DNA of 30,595 nt from ZC4RG30 sp964417875 (GCA_964417875.1 CAYQJU010000031.1:1-30595), one strand, 5' to 3'; shown: positions 17,658-25,536, numbered from the stretch's first letter. Notes: generated by a model from the sequence alone, not told the origin. Numbers and translations: made by a program.

Positions 17658-20206
17658 GCGAGTCCGACGCCACCGTCGGCGAGCGCGGCGGCCCGCAGCC
17701 GCACGCGGGTCCGGATCCGGACACCAACGCGCGGGAAACCGAGGCGCTGGATCGCGTCTGGCAGGACCCCACCGGCTGGCGCGGCGCCAGCGCCGTGAAC
17801 CACAAGCAGCTGGCGCGCCGCTATCTCTACACCGCGTTCGCCTTCTTCGCCGCCGCCGGCGTGATGGCGTTGATCATGCGACTGCAGCTGATCTCGCCCG
17901 AGAACGACCTGGTGGGCCACGAGCTGTACAACCAGCTGTTCACCATGCACGGCTCGACGATGATGTTCTTCTTCGCCGTGCCGGTGGTGGAGGCGGTGGC
18001 CATGTACCTGCTGCCGCTGATGCTGGGCTCGCGCGACCTGGTGTTCCCGCGGCTCGGCGCCTTCGGCTACTGGTGCTATCTCTTCGGCGGCCTGCTGTTG
18101 CTGTCCAGCTTCCTGTTCGGCATGGCGCCGGACATGGGCTGGTATGCCTATGTGCCGCTGGCCGGCACGGAGTTCTCGCCCGGCATGAACCCGGACTTCT
18201 GGCTGCTGGGCGTGACCTTCGCGGAGATCTCCGCGGTCAGTGCCGCGCTGGAACTGCTGGTCACCATCCTGAAGTGTCGCGCGCCGGGCATGTCGATCAA
18301 CCGCATGCCGCTGTTCGCCTGGTACATGCTGGTGGTGGCGCTGATGATCCTGTTCGGCTTTCCGGCGCTGATCCTGGGCAGCGTGCTGCTGGAGGTGGAG
18401 CGTGCCTTCGGCTGGCCGTTCTTCGATCCGGCCGAGGGAGGCAGCGTGCTGCTGTGGCAGCACTACTTCTGGATCTTCGGCCATCCGGAGGTCTACATCA
18501 TCTTCCTGCCCGCCGCCGGTTTCATCTCGATGATCGTCCCCACCTTCGCAAAGCGGCCGCTGGCCGGCCACGAATGGGTGGTGCTGGCGGTGATCGGCAC
18601 CGGCTTCGTCAGCATGGGCCTGTGGGTGCACCACATGTTCACCACCGGCCTGCCCTTCGTGTCGCTCGGGTTCTTCTCATCCGCCAGCATGACCGTGTCG
18701 GTGCTGTCGGGCATCCAGGTGTTCGCGTGGATCGCGACGCTCTGGAACGGGCGTCCGGAACTGAAGACGCCGATGCTGTTCACGCTGGGCTTCCTCGTGA
18801 CCTTCGTGATGGGCGGCCTGACGGGCGTTATGCTCGGCATCGTGCCATTCAACTGGCAGGCGCATGACACGCATTTCGTCGTCGCGCACCTGCACTATGT
18901 GCTGATCGGCGGCATGGTGTTCCCGTTGTTTGCCGCGCTGTACTACTGGTGGCCGAAGCTCGGCGGATGGATGCTCGGTGAACGGCTCGGACGCTGGAAC
19001 TTCTGGACCATGTTCGCCGGCATCCACCTGGCCTTTTTTCCGATGCACATCGCCGGCCTGCTGGGCATGCCGCGACGGGTCTATACCTATCGCGAAGGCA
19101 TGGGCTGGGACCTGCCGAACCTGCTCTCGACGGTCGGCGCCTTCCTGTTCGCAGCTGGCGTGCTGCTGTTCGCGCTGAATGTGCTGCTGAGCCGGCGCAA
19201 CGCGGTACCGGCCGGCCACAATCCCTGGGACGCGGGCACGCTGGAATGGGCGGTGGAATCCCCGGCTCCGAACTACAACTTCCGCAGTGTTCCGCGGATT
19301 TCCAGCGCCTATCCACTGTGGGACCAGCCCGGGCTTTACGAGGATATCCGCGCCGGCCGCGGCTTCCTCGGCAAGCCGCGCGGCAACCTGCGACTGACCA
19401 CCGGTTCCACGCCCACGCATGGCGAGATGGACCAGATCGTGGTGCTGCCCCGTCCGACCTACAGCCCGCTGATCGCCGCCCTCGGCCTGCTGTTCTTCTT
19501 CGTGGCGGTGCTGCTGAAGCAGTTCACGCTGGCGCTGGCCGGTGTGGCACTGGCCATTGCGGTGTTCATGCACTGGGGATGGCGTGAACCGGAGCGCCGG
19601 CCCGTGCAGGAGGCCGAAGCGGAAGGCATCCACCTGCATTCGGAAGGACCGCGTTCGGTCGGCTGGTGGGGGCTGGTGCTGACACTGCTGTTCGACGCCA
19701 TGCTGTTCACGGCGCTGGTGTTCGGTTTCCTGCTGCTGTGGAGCCAGAGCGATGCGTGGCCGCCGGCCAATCTTGCGGCACCGGACTGGTCGATCGGTGG
19801 CGTGGCGCTGGCGCTGCTCGCCGCCAGCCTGCTGCCGCTCACGCTTGCGGTGCGGGCCACGCGGCAACGCCGCCCGAAGCCACTGGCCGCCGCCTTGCTG
19901 GTTTGCGCGGCGCTCGGCATTGCAGCCGGCGTTCTGTCCTGGGAGTCATTCGACCGCGCCGGACTGGATCCCCGCCAGCAGGGATTCACGGCCATGCTGG
20001 CGGCGCTGTTTGCCTTCCATGCCCTGCACCTGGCCATCGGCGTGGTGATGCTGGTGTTCGCGGCCATCCGCGCGCTGGTTGCCGGCTTTGCGCCGGGCGC
20101 GCGGCGCCTGACCCGCATCGTGGCGGGCTTCTGGCTGTATGCACTGGCCGTGACGCTGGTCACCGCGCTGATGGTCCGCCTGCTGCCGGACTGGGGCCTG
20201 CCATGA
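17654..20206 (+). CDS. Fused cytochrome c oxidase subunits I and III
   Basis: An 850-residue membrane protein. Residues about 50-590 are haem-copper oxidase subunit I: haem a His in TMHGSTMM; H277-P-E279-V-Y281 (CuB ligand, proton-channel Glu, cross-linked Tyr); HH of WVHHMF; HDTHFVVAHLHY with the Mg-site His-Asp and the two haem ligands. About residues 590-665 link to a subunit III-like part with about five helices, including FHALHLAIG. Oxygen reduction at the inner membrane is the role. Oddities: the K-channel Lys is Gln (Q355 in SGIQVFAW), and the conserved D-channel Asn residues near D-L-V-F-P-R-L are replaced. GTG start overlapping the coxB stop, with GGAAGGA (17643-17649 region) upstream. 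The fusion gives a compact oxidase. Confidence 0.94.
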   Translation: MSESDATVGERGGPQPHAGPDPDTNARETEALDRVWQDPTGWRGASAVNHKQLARRYLYTAFAFFAAAGVMALIMRLQLISPENDLVGHELYNQLFTMHGSTMMFFFAVPVVEAVAMYLLPLMLGSRDLVFPRLGAFGYWCYLFGGLLLLSSFLFGMAPDMGWYAYVPLAGTEFSPGMNPDFWLLGVTFAEISAVSAALELLVTILKCRAPGMSINRMPLFAWYMLVVALMILFGFPALILGSVLLEVERAFGWPFFDPAEGGSVLLWQHYFWIFGHPEVYIIFLPAAGFISMIVPTFAKRPLAGHEWVVLAVIGTGFVSMGLWVHHMFTTGLPFVSLGFFSSASMTVSVLSGIQVFAWIATLWNGRPELKTPMLFTLGFLVTFVMGGLTGVMLGIVPFNWQAHDTHFVVAHLHYVLIGGMVFPLFAALYYWWPKLGGWMLGERLGRWNFWTMFAGIHLAFFPMHIAGLLGMPRRVYTYREGMGWDLPNLLSTVGAFLFAAGVLLFALNVLLSRRNAVPAGHNPWDAGTLEWAVESPAPNYNFRSVPRISSAYPLWDQPGLYEDIRAGRGFLGKPRGNLRLTTGSTPTHGEMDQIVVLPRPTYSPLIAALGLLFFFVAVLLKQFTLALAGVALAIAVFMHWGWREPERRPVQEAEAEGIHLHSEGPRSVGWWGLVLTLLFDAMLFTALVFGFLLLWSQSDAWPPANLAAPDWSIGGVALALLAASLLPLTLAVRATRQRRPKPLAAALLVCAALGIAAGVLSWESFDRAGLDPRQQGFTAMLAALFAFHALHLAIGVVMLVFAAIRALVAGFAPGARRLTRIVAGFWLYALAVTLVTALMVRLLPDWGLP

Positions 20207-20583
20207 GCCGGCTGATTCCGCGCAACAGCGCCACCGGCCTCATCGTGGCGCCCACCATCTGGCTGGTCTATTTCGTGGCCAGCTTCCTGGTGGTCGGCCT
20301 GGGGTGCGAGTACGGCTGGCAGCAGACGGCAGGACCCTTCCGCGCGCAACGCCTGACGGTGTGGATCATCGCGCTGGCGAGCGTCGCGCTGCTCGCGTAT
20401 GCCACGCTGCAGTCCTGGCAGAACCTGCGCGCCGCGCGGCGCAATCACGGCGATGTGGACGAAGACGTGCGCGAACGACAGCGCTTCCTGGCCCATGCCG
20501 GACTGTTCCTGTGCGGCATCTCGCTGCTTGGCGTGATCTGGGGCAGCTTCAACCTGTTCGCCTTCGACTCCTGCGCGCGCTGA
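20203..20583 (+). CDS. Small membrane protein of the oxidase cluster, function unknown
   Basis: 126 residues with about three hydrophobic helices (near 12-32, 45-65 and 95-118). The loop between the second and third is charged (RRNHGDVDEDVRERQ). I do not recognise a family. It overlaps the oxidase gene (ATGA) and is followed 22 bases later by ctaG, so an extra subunit or assembly factor of the oxidase is the natural guess. Two cysteines (C35 in VGLGCEYGW and one five residues from the end, FDSCAR) lie near the ends of hydrophobic stretches. C35 could be periplasmic, and metal delivery is conceivable but unproven. Confidence 0.85.
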   Translation: MSRLIPRNSATGLIVAPTIWLVYFVASFLVVGLGCEYGWQQTAGPFRAQRLTVWIIALASVALLAYATLQSWQNLRAARRNHGDVDEDVRERQRFLAHAGLFLCGISLLGVIWGSFNLFAFDSCAR

Positions 20584-20605
20584 CGTTTCCCTCAAGGAGA
20601 TGGAC

Positions 20606-21403
20606 ATGGACACAAGCTTCTACATTCCCTTCTGCGGCCTGCCACCGATCCCGGAGGGAATCTGGCAGCGCTGGGTGCTCGATCCGGTGCTGCTGGCCGT
20701 GCTGGCGTTCATGCTGGCCGCCGGCCTGATGCGATCCCGGCAGCGTTGCACGCGGGGCCAACGCGGTGCATTGCTGCTTGGCTGGGGCATGCTGGTGATC
20801 GCGCTGGTATCACCCCTGTGCGCGCTGTCGGTGGCGCTGTTCTCGGCGCGGGCCACGCAGCACATGGTGCTGCTGGTGGTGGCCGCGCCGCTGCTCGCAC
20901 TCGGCCTGCCGGCGATGCTGGGTGCCATGCTCCATCGGCGCCTCGCCGCCTGGCTGCAGCAATCCGGTCGCCGCGGCGTCCCGGCCCTGGCTTTCGCCGC
21001 GCTGCTGTGGGCCTGGCATGTGCCGACGCTGTATGACGCCACCTTCCGCAGCGACCTGGCCTACTGGGCCATGCACCTGTCGTTGCTGGCTGCGGCGCTG
21101 CCGCTGTGGATGCAGCTGCTGCAGCCCGGCAGCAACCAGCTGCTGGCACGCACGCTGCTGGGCTTTGTCACCTTCATGCAGATGGGGTTGCTGGGCGCAC
21201 TGCTGACGCTGTCGCCGAACCTGCTGTATGAGGCGCATGTGGCGACGACGCTTGCCTGGGGCCTGGCGCCACTGGCCGACCAGCAGCTTGGTGGACTGAT
21301 CATGTGGATTCCCGGCTGCAGCAGCCTGCTGCTGGCGATGCTGGTGGGCATCCATCGCGGATTGCGCGGCACGGTGGCGAAGGCCGGCCCGATCGCCGGC
21401 TGA
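20606..21403 (+). CDS. ctaG: CtaG-type cytochrome c oxidase assembly protein
   Basis: A 265-residue polytopic membrane protein of the caa3_CtaG family, needed in Bacillus for active caa3 oxidase and thought to help form the CuB centre. It is unrelated to Cox11. The family segments are ATQHMVLLVVAAPLLALGLP, FAALLWAWHVPTLYDATF, WAMHLSLLAAALPLWMQLL and ADQQLGGLIMWIPG. Conserved His and Met residues in or next to helices are candidate copper ligands. AAGGAG (20594-20599) is six bases upstream of ATG 20606; an ATG at 20600 overlaps that ribosome site and is less likely. It is the last gene of the unit, ending 9 bases from the convergent hydrolase gene, with no clear terminator between them. Confidence 0.92.
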   Translation: MDTSFYIPFCGLPPIPEGIWQRWVLDPVLLAVLAFMLAAGLMRSRQRCTRGQRGALLLGWGMLVIALVSPLCALSVALFSARATQHMVLLVVAAPLLALGLPAMLGAMLHRRLAAWLQQSGRRGVPALAFAALLWAWHVPTLYDATFRSDLAYWAMHLSLLAAALPLWMQLLQPGSNQLLARTLLGFVTFMQMGLLGALLTLSPNLLYEAHVATTLAWGLAPLADQQLGGLIMWIPGCSSLLLAMLVGIHRGLRGTVAKAGPIAG

Positions 21404-21412
21404 GGCATGGCT

Positions 21413-22105
21413 TCAGGCCGTGGCTGCAGCGTCGCTGAAACGTCCGCATGCCAGGAAATGGTCCACCTCGCTGGCCACGTCGGCCGACAGGCACATGGTC
21501 ACGTGGTCCACGGGCAGCACGCGGCGGTCGGTGGCGCCGTCCAGGTGCGTCTCGGCGACACTGACCGTGCCATCGTGCGGCCGTGGCAACTTCGCCACCA
21601 GCATGCCCAACCCGCGTCCGCCGGAGCCGGCAATGATCCCCAGCTGTGACGCGAACGGCCACTGCGCCGGCACGCCGCTGACGAGGTCCCGCTCGCCGGC
21701 GCGCCCGAGCAGCCGCCGCGTGAGCCGGTGCCGCGCCAGCGTGCGGGCCGCGGCGCTGCCGCGCGCCGGCGTGCCGATGAACACCACGCGACAGAAATCC
21801 CCGCAGAAGGCATCAGGCTCGAGCAGCCCGGTCTCGAACATGCGGTAGATCACGATGCCACCCAGGCTGTGGCCCACCAGGTGCACCGGCCGGGAGGTGC
21901 TCCGCGCCAGCTCCTTCGCGATGCGCGCGCAGCGGCTGGCCACGCGATCCATCGGTTCAGCCAGCGAGGAATACTTGAACACCCGCAAACGCCAGCCGCG
22001 CGCGGCCATCCGACGCCGGAGCACGAAGGCCTCGGCGCCGGTCATCCACAGGCCGTGGACGTAGAGGACGGTGCCCTTAACCGGCGGGTGGCGGCGTGCG
22101 GACAC
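21413..22105 (-). CDS. Alpha/beta hydrolase, lipase/PGAP1-like
   Basis: A 230-residue serine hydrolase without signal peptide. VLYVHGLWMTG forms the oxyanion region. The nucleophile is S80 in GHSLGG, with D178 (PHDGTVSVAET) and H201 (PVDHVTM) as likely partners. The pattern is that of small lipase- or PGAP1-like esterases that act on lipid or acyl esters; the substrate is unknown. The start is a GTG at 22105 inside the end of aspS (29-base overlap), without a clear Shine-Dalgarno sequence, so translation probably depends on aspS. There is no ATG in this frame upstream of the conserved VLYVHG strand, so the start is uncertain within a few codons. Confidence 0.86.
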   Translation of the reverse strand: MSARRHPPVKGTVLYVHGLWMTGAEAFVLRRRMAARGWRLRVFKYSSLAEPMDRVASRCARIAKELARSTSRPVHLVGHSLGGIVIYRMFETGLLEPDAFCGDFCRVVFIGTPARGSAAARTLARHRLTRRLLGRAGERDLVSGVPAQWPFASQLGIIAGSGGRGLGMLVAKLPRPHDGTVSVAETHLDGATDRRVLPVDHVTMCLSADVASEVDHFLACGRFSDAAATA

Positions 22106-23852
22106 GGATCGACAGCTCGCGCAACTGTGCCTCGCTCACCGTCGTCGGCGCGTCGGTCATCAGGTCGGCCGCGGTCTGTGTCTTCGGGAATGCGATGACA
22201 TCGCGGATGCTGTCGGCACCGGACATCAGCATGACCAGCCGGTCGATGCCGAAGGCGATGCCACCATGCGGAGGCGCGCCATACTTGAGCGCATCGAGCA
22301 GGAAGCCGAACTTGCGCTGAGCCTCTTCGGCGTCGATGCCCAGCAGGCCGAACACCACCGACTGCATCTCGGCGCGATGGATACGCACCGAACCGCCGCC
22401 GATCTCCGAGCCGTTCAGCACCATGTCATAGGCCTTGGCGACCGCCTTGCCGGGATCGGCCGACAACTGCGCGGGATCATCGACGCGCGGCGCGGTGAAC
22501 GGATGGTGCATGGCCACCCAGCGCTTCGCATCGGCGTCATGTTCGAACATCGGGAAGTCCACCACCCATAGCGGCTTCCAGCCCGGCTGCAGCAGCTTCA
22601 GGTCCTGCCCCAGCTTCAGGCGCAATGCGCCCAGTGCATCGCTGACCACCTTCGCCTTGTCGGCGCCGAAGAAGATCAGGTCGCCATCGACCACGCCGGT
22701 GCGCGCGAGGATGCCGGCCACGGCTTCGTCGCTGAGGAACTTCAGGATGGGTGACTGCAGGCCATCGCGGCCCTTCGCCTTCTCGTTGACCTTGATATAG
22801 GCCAGGCCCTTGGCGCCATAGCGGCCCACGAACGCCGTATAGGCATCGATCTCGCTGCGGCTCAGCTGGCTGCCGCCCGGCGCACGCAGCGCGGTCACGC
22901 GGCCATCCGGATCGGCAGCGGGACCGGCGAACACCTTGAAGTCGCAGCCGGCCACAAGGTCGGCAACGTCCACCAGTTCCAGGTCGATGCGCAGGTCCGG
23001 CTTGTCCGAACCATAGCGGCGCATGGCCTCGGCATAGCTCATGCGCGGGAAGGGATCGGGCAGCGCGACGTCGATGACCGTCGCGAACACCTCGCGGATC
23101 AGCGCCTCCATCAGGCCCATGATCTGTTCCTGCTCGAGGAACGAGGTCTCGACGTCGAGCTGGGTGAATTCCGGCTGGCGGTCGGCGCGCAGGTCCTCGT
23201 CGCGGAAGCACTTGACGATCTGGTAGTAGCGGTCGAAGCCGGAGATCATCAGCAGCTGCTTGAAGATCTGCGGCGACTGCGGCAACGCGAAGAAATGCCC
23301 CGGATGCGTGCGGCTGGGTACCAGGTAGTCGCGCGCGCCCTCGGGCGTGGCCTTGGTCAGCATCGGGGTTTCGATGTCGATGAAACCCTGCGCGTCCATG
23401 TATTGGCGGATCGCCATCGTGGTGCGGTGGCGCAGCCGCAGGCGGCGCGTCATCTCATCGCGCCGCAGGTCGAGGTAGCGATGGCGCAGCCGCGTTTCCT
23501 CACCCACCTGCTCGTCGAGCTGGAAGGGCAGCGGCTCGGAACGGTTCAGCACCACCAGGCGCTTTGCCAGCAACTCGACCTTGCCGGAGGCCAGGTTGGC
23601 GTTGACCGTGCCGGCCGGACGCTGCCGCAGCTTGCCGGTCACCTGGATGACGAACTCGCCGCGCAGCCGCTCGGCCTCGGCGAACAGCTGCGGATCATCC
23701 GGATCGAACACCACCTGCAGCAGTCCCTCGCGGTCGCGCAGGTCGACGAAGATGACTCCACCATGATCGCGGCGGCGGTGCACCCAGCCGGCGACGGTGA
23801 CTTGCTGGCCTTCCAGGGACTCGGTGACCTGGCCGCAGTAATGGCTACGCAT
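22077..23852 (-). CDS. aspS: Aspartyl-tRNA synthetase, probably non-discriminating
   Basis: A 591-residue class IIb synthetase, cytoplasmic. It has an N-terminal OB-fold anticodon-binding domain (about 1-105), catalytic motif 2 FRDEDLRADRQPEFTQLD, the bacterial GAD insertion domain, and motif 3 GIAFGIDRLVML. Length and start (MRSHYCGQV) match E. coli AspRS (MRTEYCGQL). In the OB-fold, H30 of RRRDHGGVIF occupies the place of H31 in the Pseudomonas enzyme, which charges both tRNA-Asp and tRNA-Asn, while E. coli has Leu there. This predicts dual charging and a need for GatCAB, encoded elsewhere. No strong Shine-Dalgarno sequence precedes the start. It shares a 103-base gap with the divergent aldehyde dehydrogenase gene. 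Confidence 0.97.
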   Translation of the reverse strand: MRSHYCGQVTESLEGQQVTVAGWVHRRRDHGGVIFVDLRDREGLLQVVFDPDDPQLFAEAERLRGEFVIQVTGKLRQRPAGTVNANLASGKVELLAKRLVVLNRSEPLPFQLDEQVGEETRLRHRYLDLRRDEMTRRLRLRHRTTMAIRQYMDAQGFIDIETPMLTKATPEGARDYLVPSRTHPGHFFALPQSPQIFKQLLMISGFDRYYQIVKCFRDEDLRADRQPEFTQLDVETSFLEQEQIMGLMEALIREVFATVIDVALPDPFPRMSYAEAMRRYGSDKPDLRIDLELVDVADLVAGCDFKVFAGPAADPDGRVTALRAPGGSQLSRSEIDAYTAFVGRYGAKGLAYIKVNEKAKGRDGLQSPILKFLSDEAVAGILARTGVVDGDLIFFGADKAKVVSDALGALRLKLGQDLKLLQPGWKPLWVVDFPMFEHDADAKRWVAMHHPFTAPRVDDPAQLSADPGKAVAKAYDMVLNGSEIGGGSVRIHRAEMQSVVFGLLGIDAEEAQRKFGFLLDALKYGAPPHGGIAFGIDRLVMLMSGADSIRDVIAFPKTQTAADLMTDAPTTVSEAQLRELSIRVRTPPPAG

Positions 23853-23902
23853 CGGATTTGTAATGGAAAATTGGCTTCGGGGCGGGAAAAATCAGGCTGC
23901 GC

Positions 23903-23910
23903 AGTATACT
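23903..23910. promoter_or_regulatory. Symmetric -10-like element AGTATACT between aspS and the aldehyde dehydrogenase gene
   Basis: The octamer is a perfect palindrome and gives TATACT (5 of 6 to TATAAT) on both strands. It lies 46 bases before the dehydrogenase start and about 50 bases before the aspS start, so one element could serve both genes. No good -35 hexamer sits at the usual spacing on either strand, which lowers confidence. Confidence 0.45.
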
Positions 23911-23918
23911 GGTCCTTT

Positions 23919-23933
23919 GCCCCCTGCGGGGGC
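23919..23933 (+). promoter_or_regulatory. GC hairpin in the aldehyde dehydrogenase leader
   Basis: GCCCCC (23919-23924) and GGGGGC (23928-23933) form a perfect 6-base stem with a three-base loop. If transcription starts after the TATACT element, the hairpin would be at the very 5' end of the mRNA. The same C-run could instead pair with the G-run of the ribosome site (GGGGGAG, 23942-23948). Confidence 0.4.
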
Positions 23934-23955
23934 CCACACACGGGGGAGCCACGCG

Positions 23956-25398
23956 ATGAATGCCCAACTGCAACCTGGCCGCGACGATGAATTCCGCCTG
24001 CTGATCGGCGGCAAGCTGGTGGCCGGCGCCGCCAGCTTCGATGTGATCAATCCCGCCACCGAAGAGGTGTATGCGCGCTGCCCGCGTGCCGACCTCAACC
24101 AGCTGAACCAGGCCGTGGCCGCCGCGAAGGCGGCCTTCCCGGCCTGGAAGGCGGTGCCGCTGGCCGAGCGCGCGAAGCTGCTCGACAAGCTGGCCGATGC
24201 CATCGAGGCGCATGCCGGCGAGCTTGCGCCCATCCTGACGCAGGAACAGGGCAAGCCGCTAGGTGGTGCGCACTACGAGCTGGCGATTGCCGCCGGCAAC
24301 ATCCGCGGCTTCAGCAAGATGGACCTGCCCGAGACCGTGCTGCAGGACGACGACACCACGCGCATCGTGCGCCAGCGGCTGCCGCTGGGTGTGGTCGCGG
24401 CGATCACGCCCTGGAACTTCCCGGTCATCATGATGGTGACCAAGCTGGCCCCGGCGCTGCTGGCCGGCAACACCATCGTGATCAAGCCCGCGCCCTCCAC
24501 GCCGCTGACCACACTGAAGGTGGGCGAGCTGTGCGCGCAGATCTTCCCCGCCGGCGTGGTGAATGTGATCGCCGACGCCAATGACCTGGGTGGCGCGCTC
24601 ACCAGCCATCCGGACGTGGTCAAGATCGCCTTCACCGGTTCCACCGCCACCGGCCGCAAGGTGATGGCCAGCGCGGCGCCGACGCTGAAGCGCCTCACGC
24701 TCGAGCTCGGCGGCAATGATGCCGCCATCGTGCTCGACGATGTCGACCCGAAGGAAGTCGCGCCGAAGCTGTTCTTCGCCGCGATGGTGAATTCCGGCCA
24801 GGTGTGCCTGGCCGCCAAGCGCATCTACGTGCACGAGTCCGTCTACGACGCGGTGTGCGCCGAGCTGGCGAAGATCGCCGAGGGCGCCGCGAAGCTGGTG
24901 GGCAATGGCATGCAGGAAGGCGTGCAGTTCGGCCCGGTGCAGAACCGCATGCAGTTCGAGAAGGTGCAGTCGATGCTCGACGACGCCCGCTCCCACGGCA
25001 AGGTGATCGGCGGCGGCAAGCGTCACGACGGAAAGGGCTATTTCATCCAGCCGACCATCATCAGCGGCCTGCCCGACAGCGCGCGGCTGGTGTGCGAGGA
25101 GCAGTTCGGTCCGGTGATGCCGGTACTGAAGTACAAGAGCCTCGACGAGGTGATCGAGCGCGCCAACAACTCCGAATATGGCCTGGGTGCCACGGTGTGG
25201 GCGAAGAGCATCGATCGCGCCGTCGAGGTGGCCAACCGCCTCGAGACCGGCACGGTGTGGATCAACAAGCACCTCGACCTGCCACCCAGCGTGCCCTATG
25301 GCGGCGTGAAGCAGTCCGGCTTCGGCGTGGAGCTGGGACAGCAGGGGCTGGAAGAGTTCACGCAGCTGCGCATCCTGAACATCGCGAAGCAAGCCTGA
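23956..25398 (+). CDS. NAD(P)-dependent aldehyde dehydrogenase
   Basis: A 480-residue cytoplasmic enzyme of the ALDH superfamily that oxidises an aldehyde to its acid. Residues: Asn in ITPWNFPV, cofactor-binding Lys in IVIKPAPSTPLT, glycine-rich FTGSTATGRKV, general base E250 (LELGGND), nucleophile C284 (SGQVCLAAKR), and the C-terminal PYGGVKQSGFGVELG segment. KPAPSTP suggests room for either NAD or NADP. The start at 23956 has GGAG seven bases upstream; an earlier in-frame ATG at 23863 would lie in the promoter region. The substrate is not clear. It is a single gene followed by a strong hairpin. Aldehydes produced by the PQQ dehydrogenase or from aromatic degradation are plausible substrates by neighbourhood only. 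Confidence 0.95.
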   Translation: MNAQLQPGRDDEFRLLIGGKLVAGAASFDVINPATEEVYARCPRADLNQLNQAVAAAKAAFPAWKAVPLAERAKLLDKLADAIEAHAGELAPILTQEQGKPLGGAHYELAIAAGNIRGFSKMDLPETVLQDDDTTRIVRQRLPLGVVAAITPWNFPVIMMVTKLAPALLAGNTIVIKPAPSTPLTTLKVGELCAQIFPAGVVNVIADANDLGGALTSHPDVVKIAFTGSTATGRKVMASAAPTLKRLTLELGGNDAAIVLDDVDPKEVAPKLFFAAMVNSGQVCLAAKRIYVHESVYDAVCAELAKIAEGAAKLVGNGMQEGVQFGPVQNRMQFEKVQSMLDDARSHGKVIGGGKRHDGKGYFIQPTIISGLPDSARLVCEEQFGPVMPVLKYKSLDEVIERANNSEYGLGATVWAKSIDRAVEVANRLETGTVWINKHLDLPPSVPYGGVKQSGFGVELGQQGLEEFTQLRILNIAKQA

Positions 25399-25408
25399 TC
25401 GCAAGACC

Positions 25409-25437
25409 CGGACCTGGCCCCGCCGGGGTCAGGTCCG
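25409..25437 (+). terminator. Hairpin after the aldehyde dehydrogenase gene
   Basis: A 13-base stem (CGGACCTGGCCCC with GGGGTCAGGTCCG, one G-T wobble) and a three-base loop begins 10 bases after the stop codon. It is followed by a C/T-rich stretch rather than a clean T-run, so it is a likely but not textbook intrinsic terminator. Confidence 0.65.
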
Positions 25438-25518
25438 CGGCAGCCCCTTCTCTATTCAGGCGCGTCAGGTCAGAGACTGCGCCGACAGCGACTCCCCTTC
25501 CTGCCCGCCCTTCGCGAT

Positions 25519-25536
25519 TTGTAACGAGGTTTACAA
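25519..25536. promoter_or_regulatory. Operator-like repeat TTGTAA-N6-TTACAA upstream of the esterase operon
   Basis: Perfect 6-base inverted arms lie 57 bases before the first gene of the three-gene lipoprotein operon, in an AT-rich patch of otherwise GC-rich DNA. The right arm overlaps TACAAT (25532-25537), a 5-of-6 match to a -10 box, so a bound repressor would cover the promoter. No regulator gene is adjacent. Confidence 0.5.

Noticed and set aside
17560..17660. Frameshift separating oxidase subunit II from subunit I
   Set aside because: The GTGA overlap at 17654-17657 is a normal coupled junction, and both proteins are complete.
25519..25536. TYR box (TyrR site)
   Set aside because: TyrR sites are TGTAAA-N6-TTTACA; with six-base arms the spacing here is four and the left arm ends in C.
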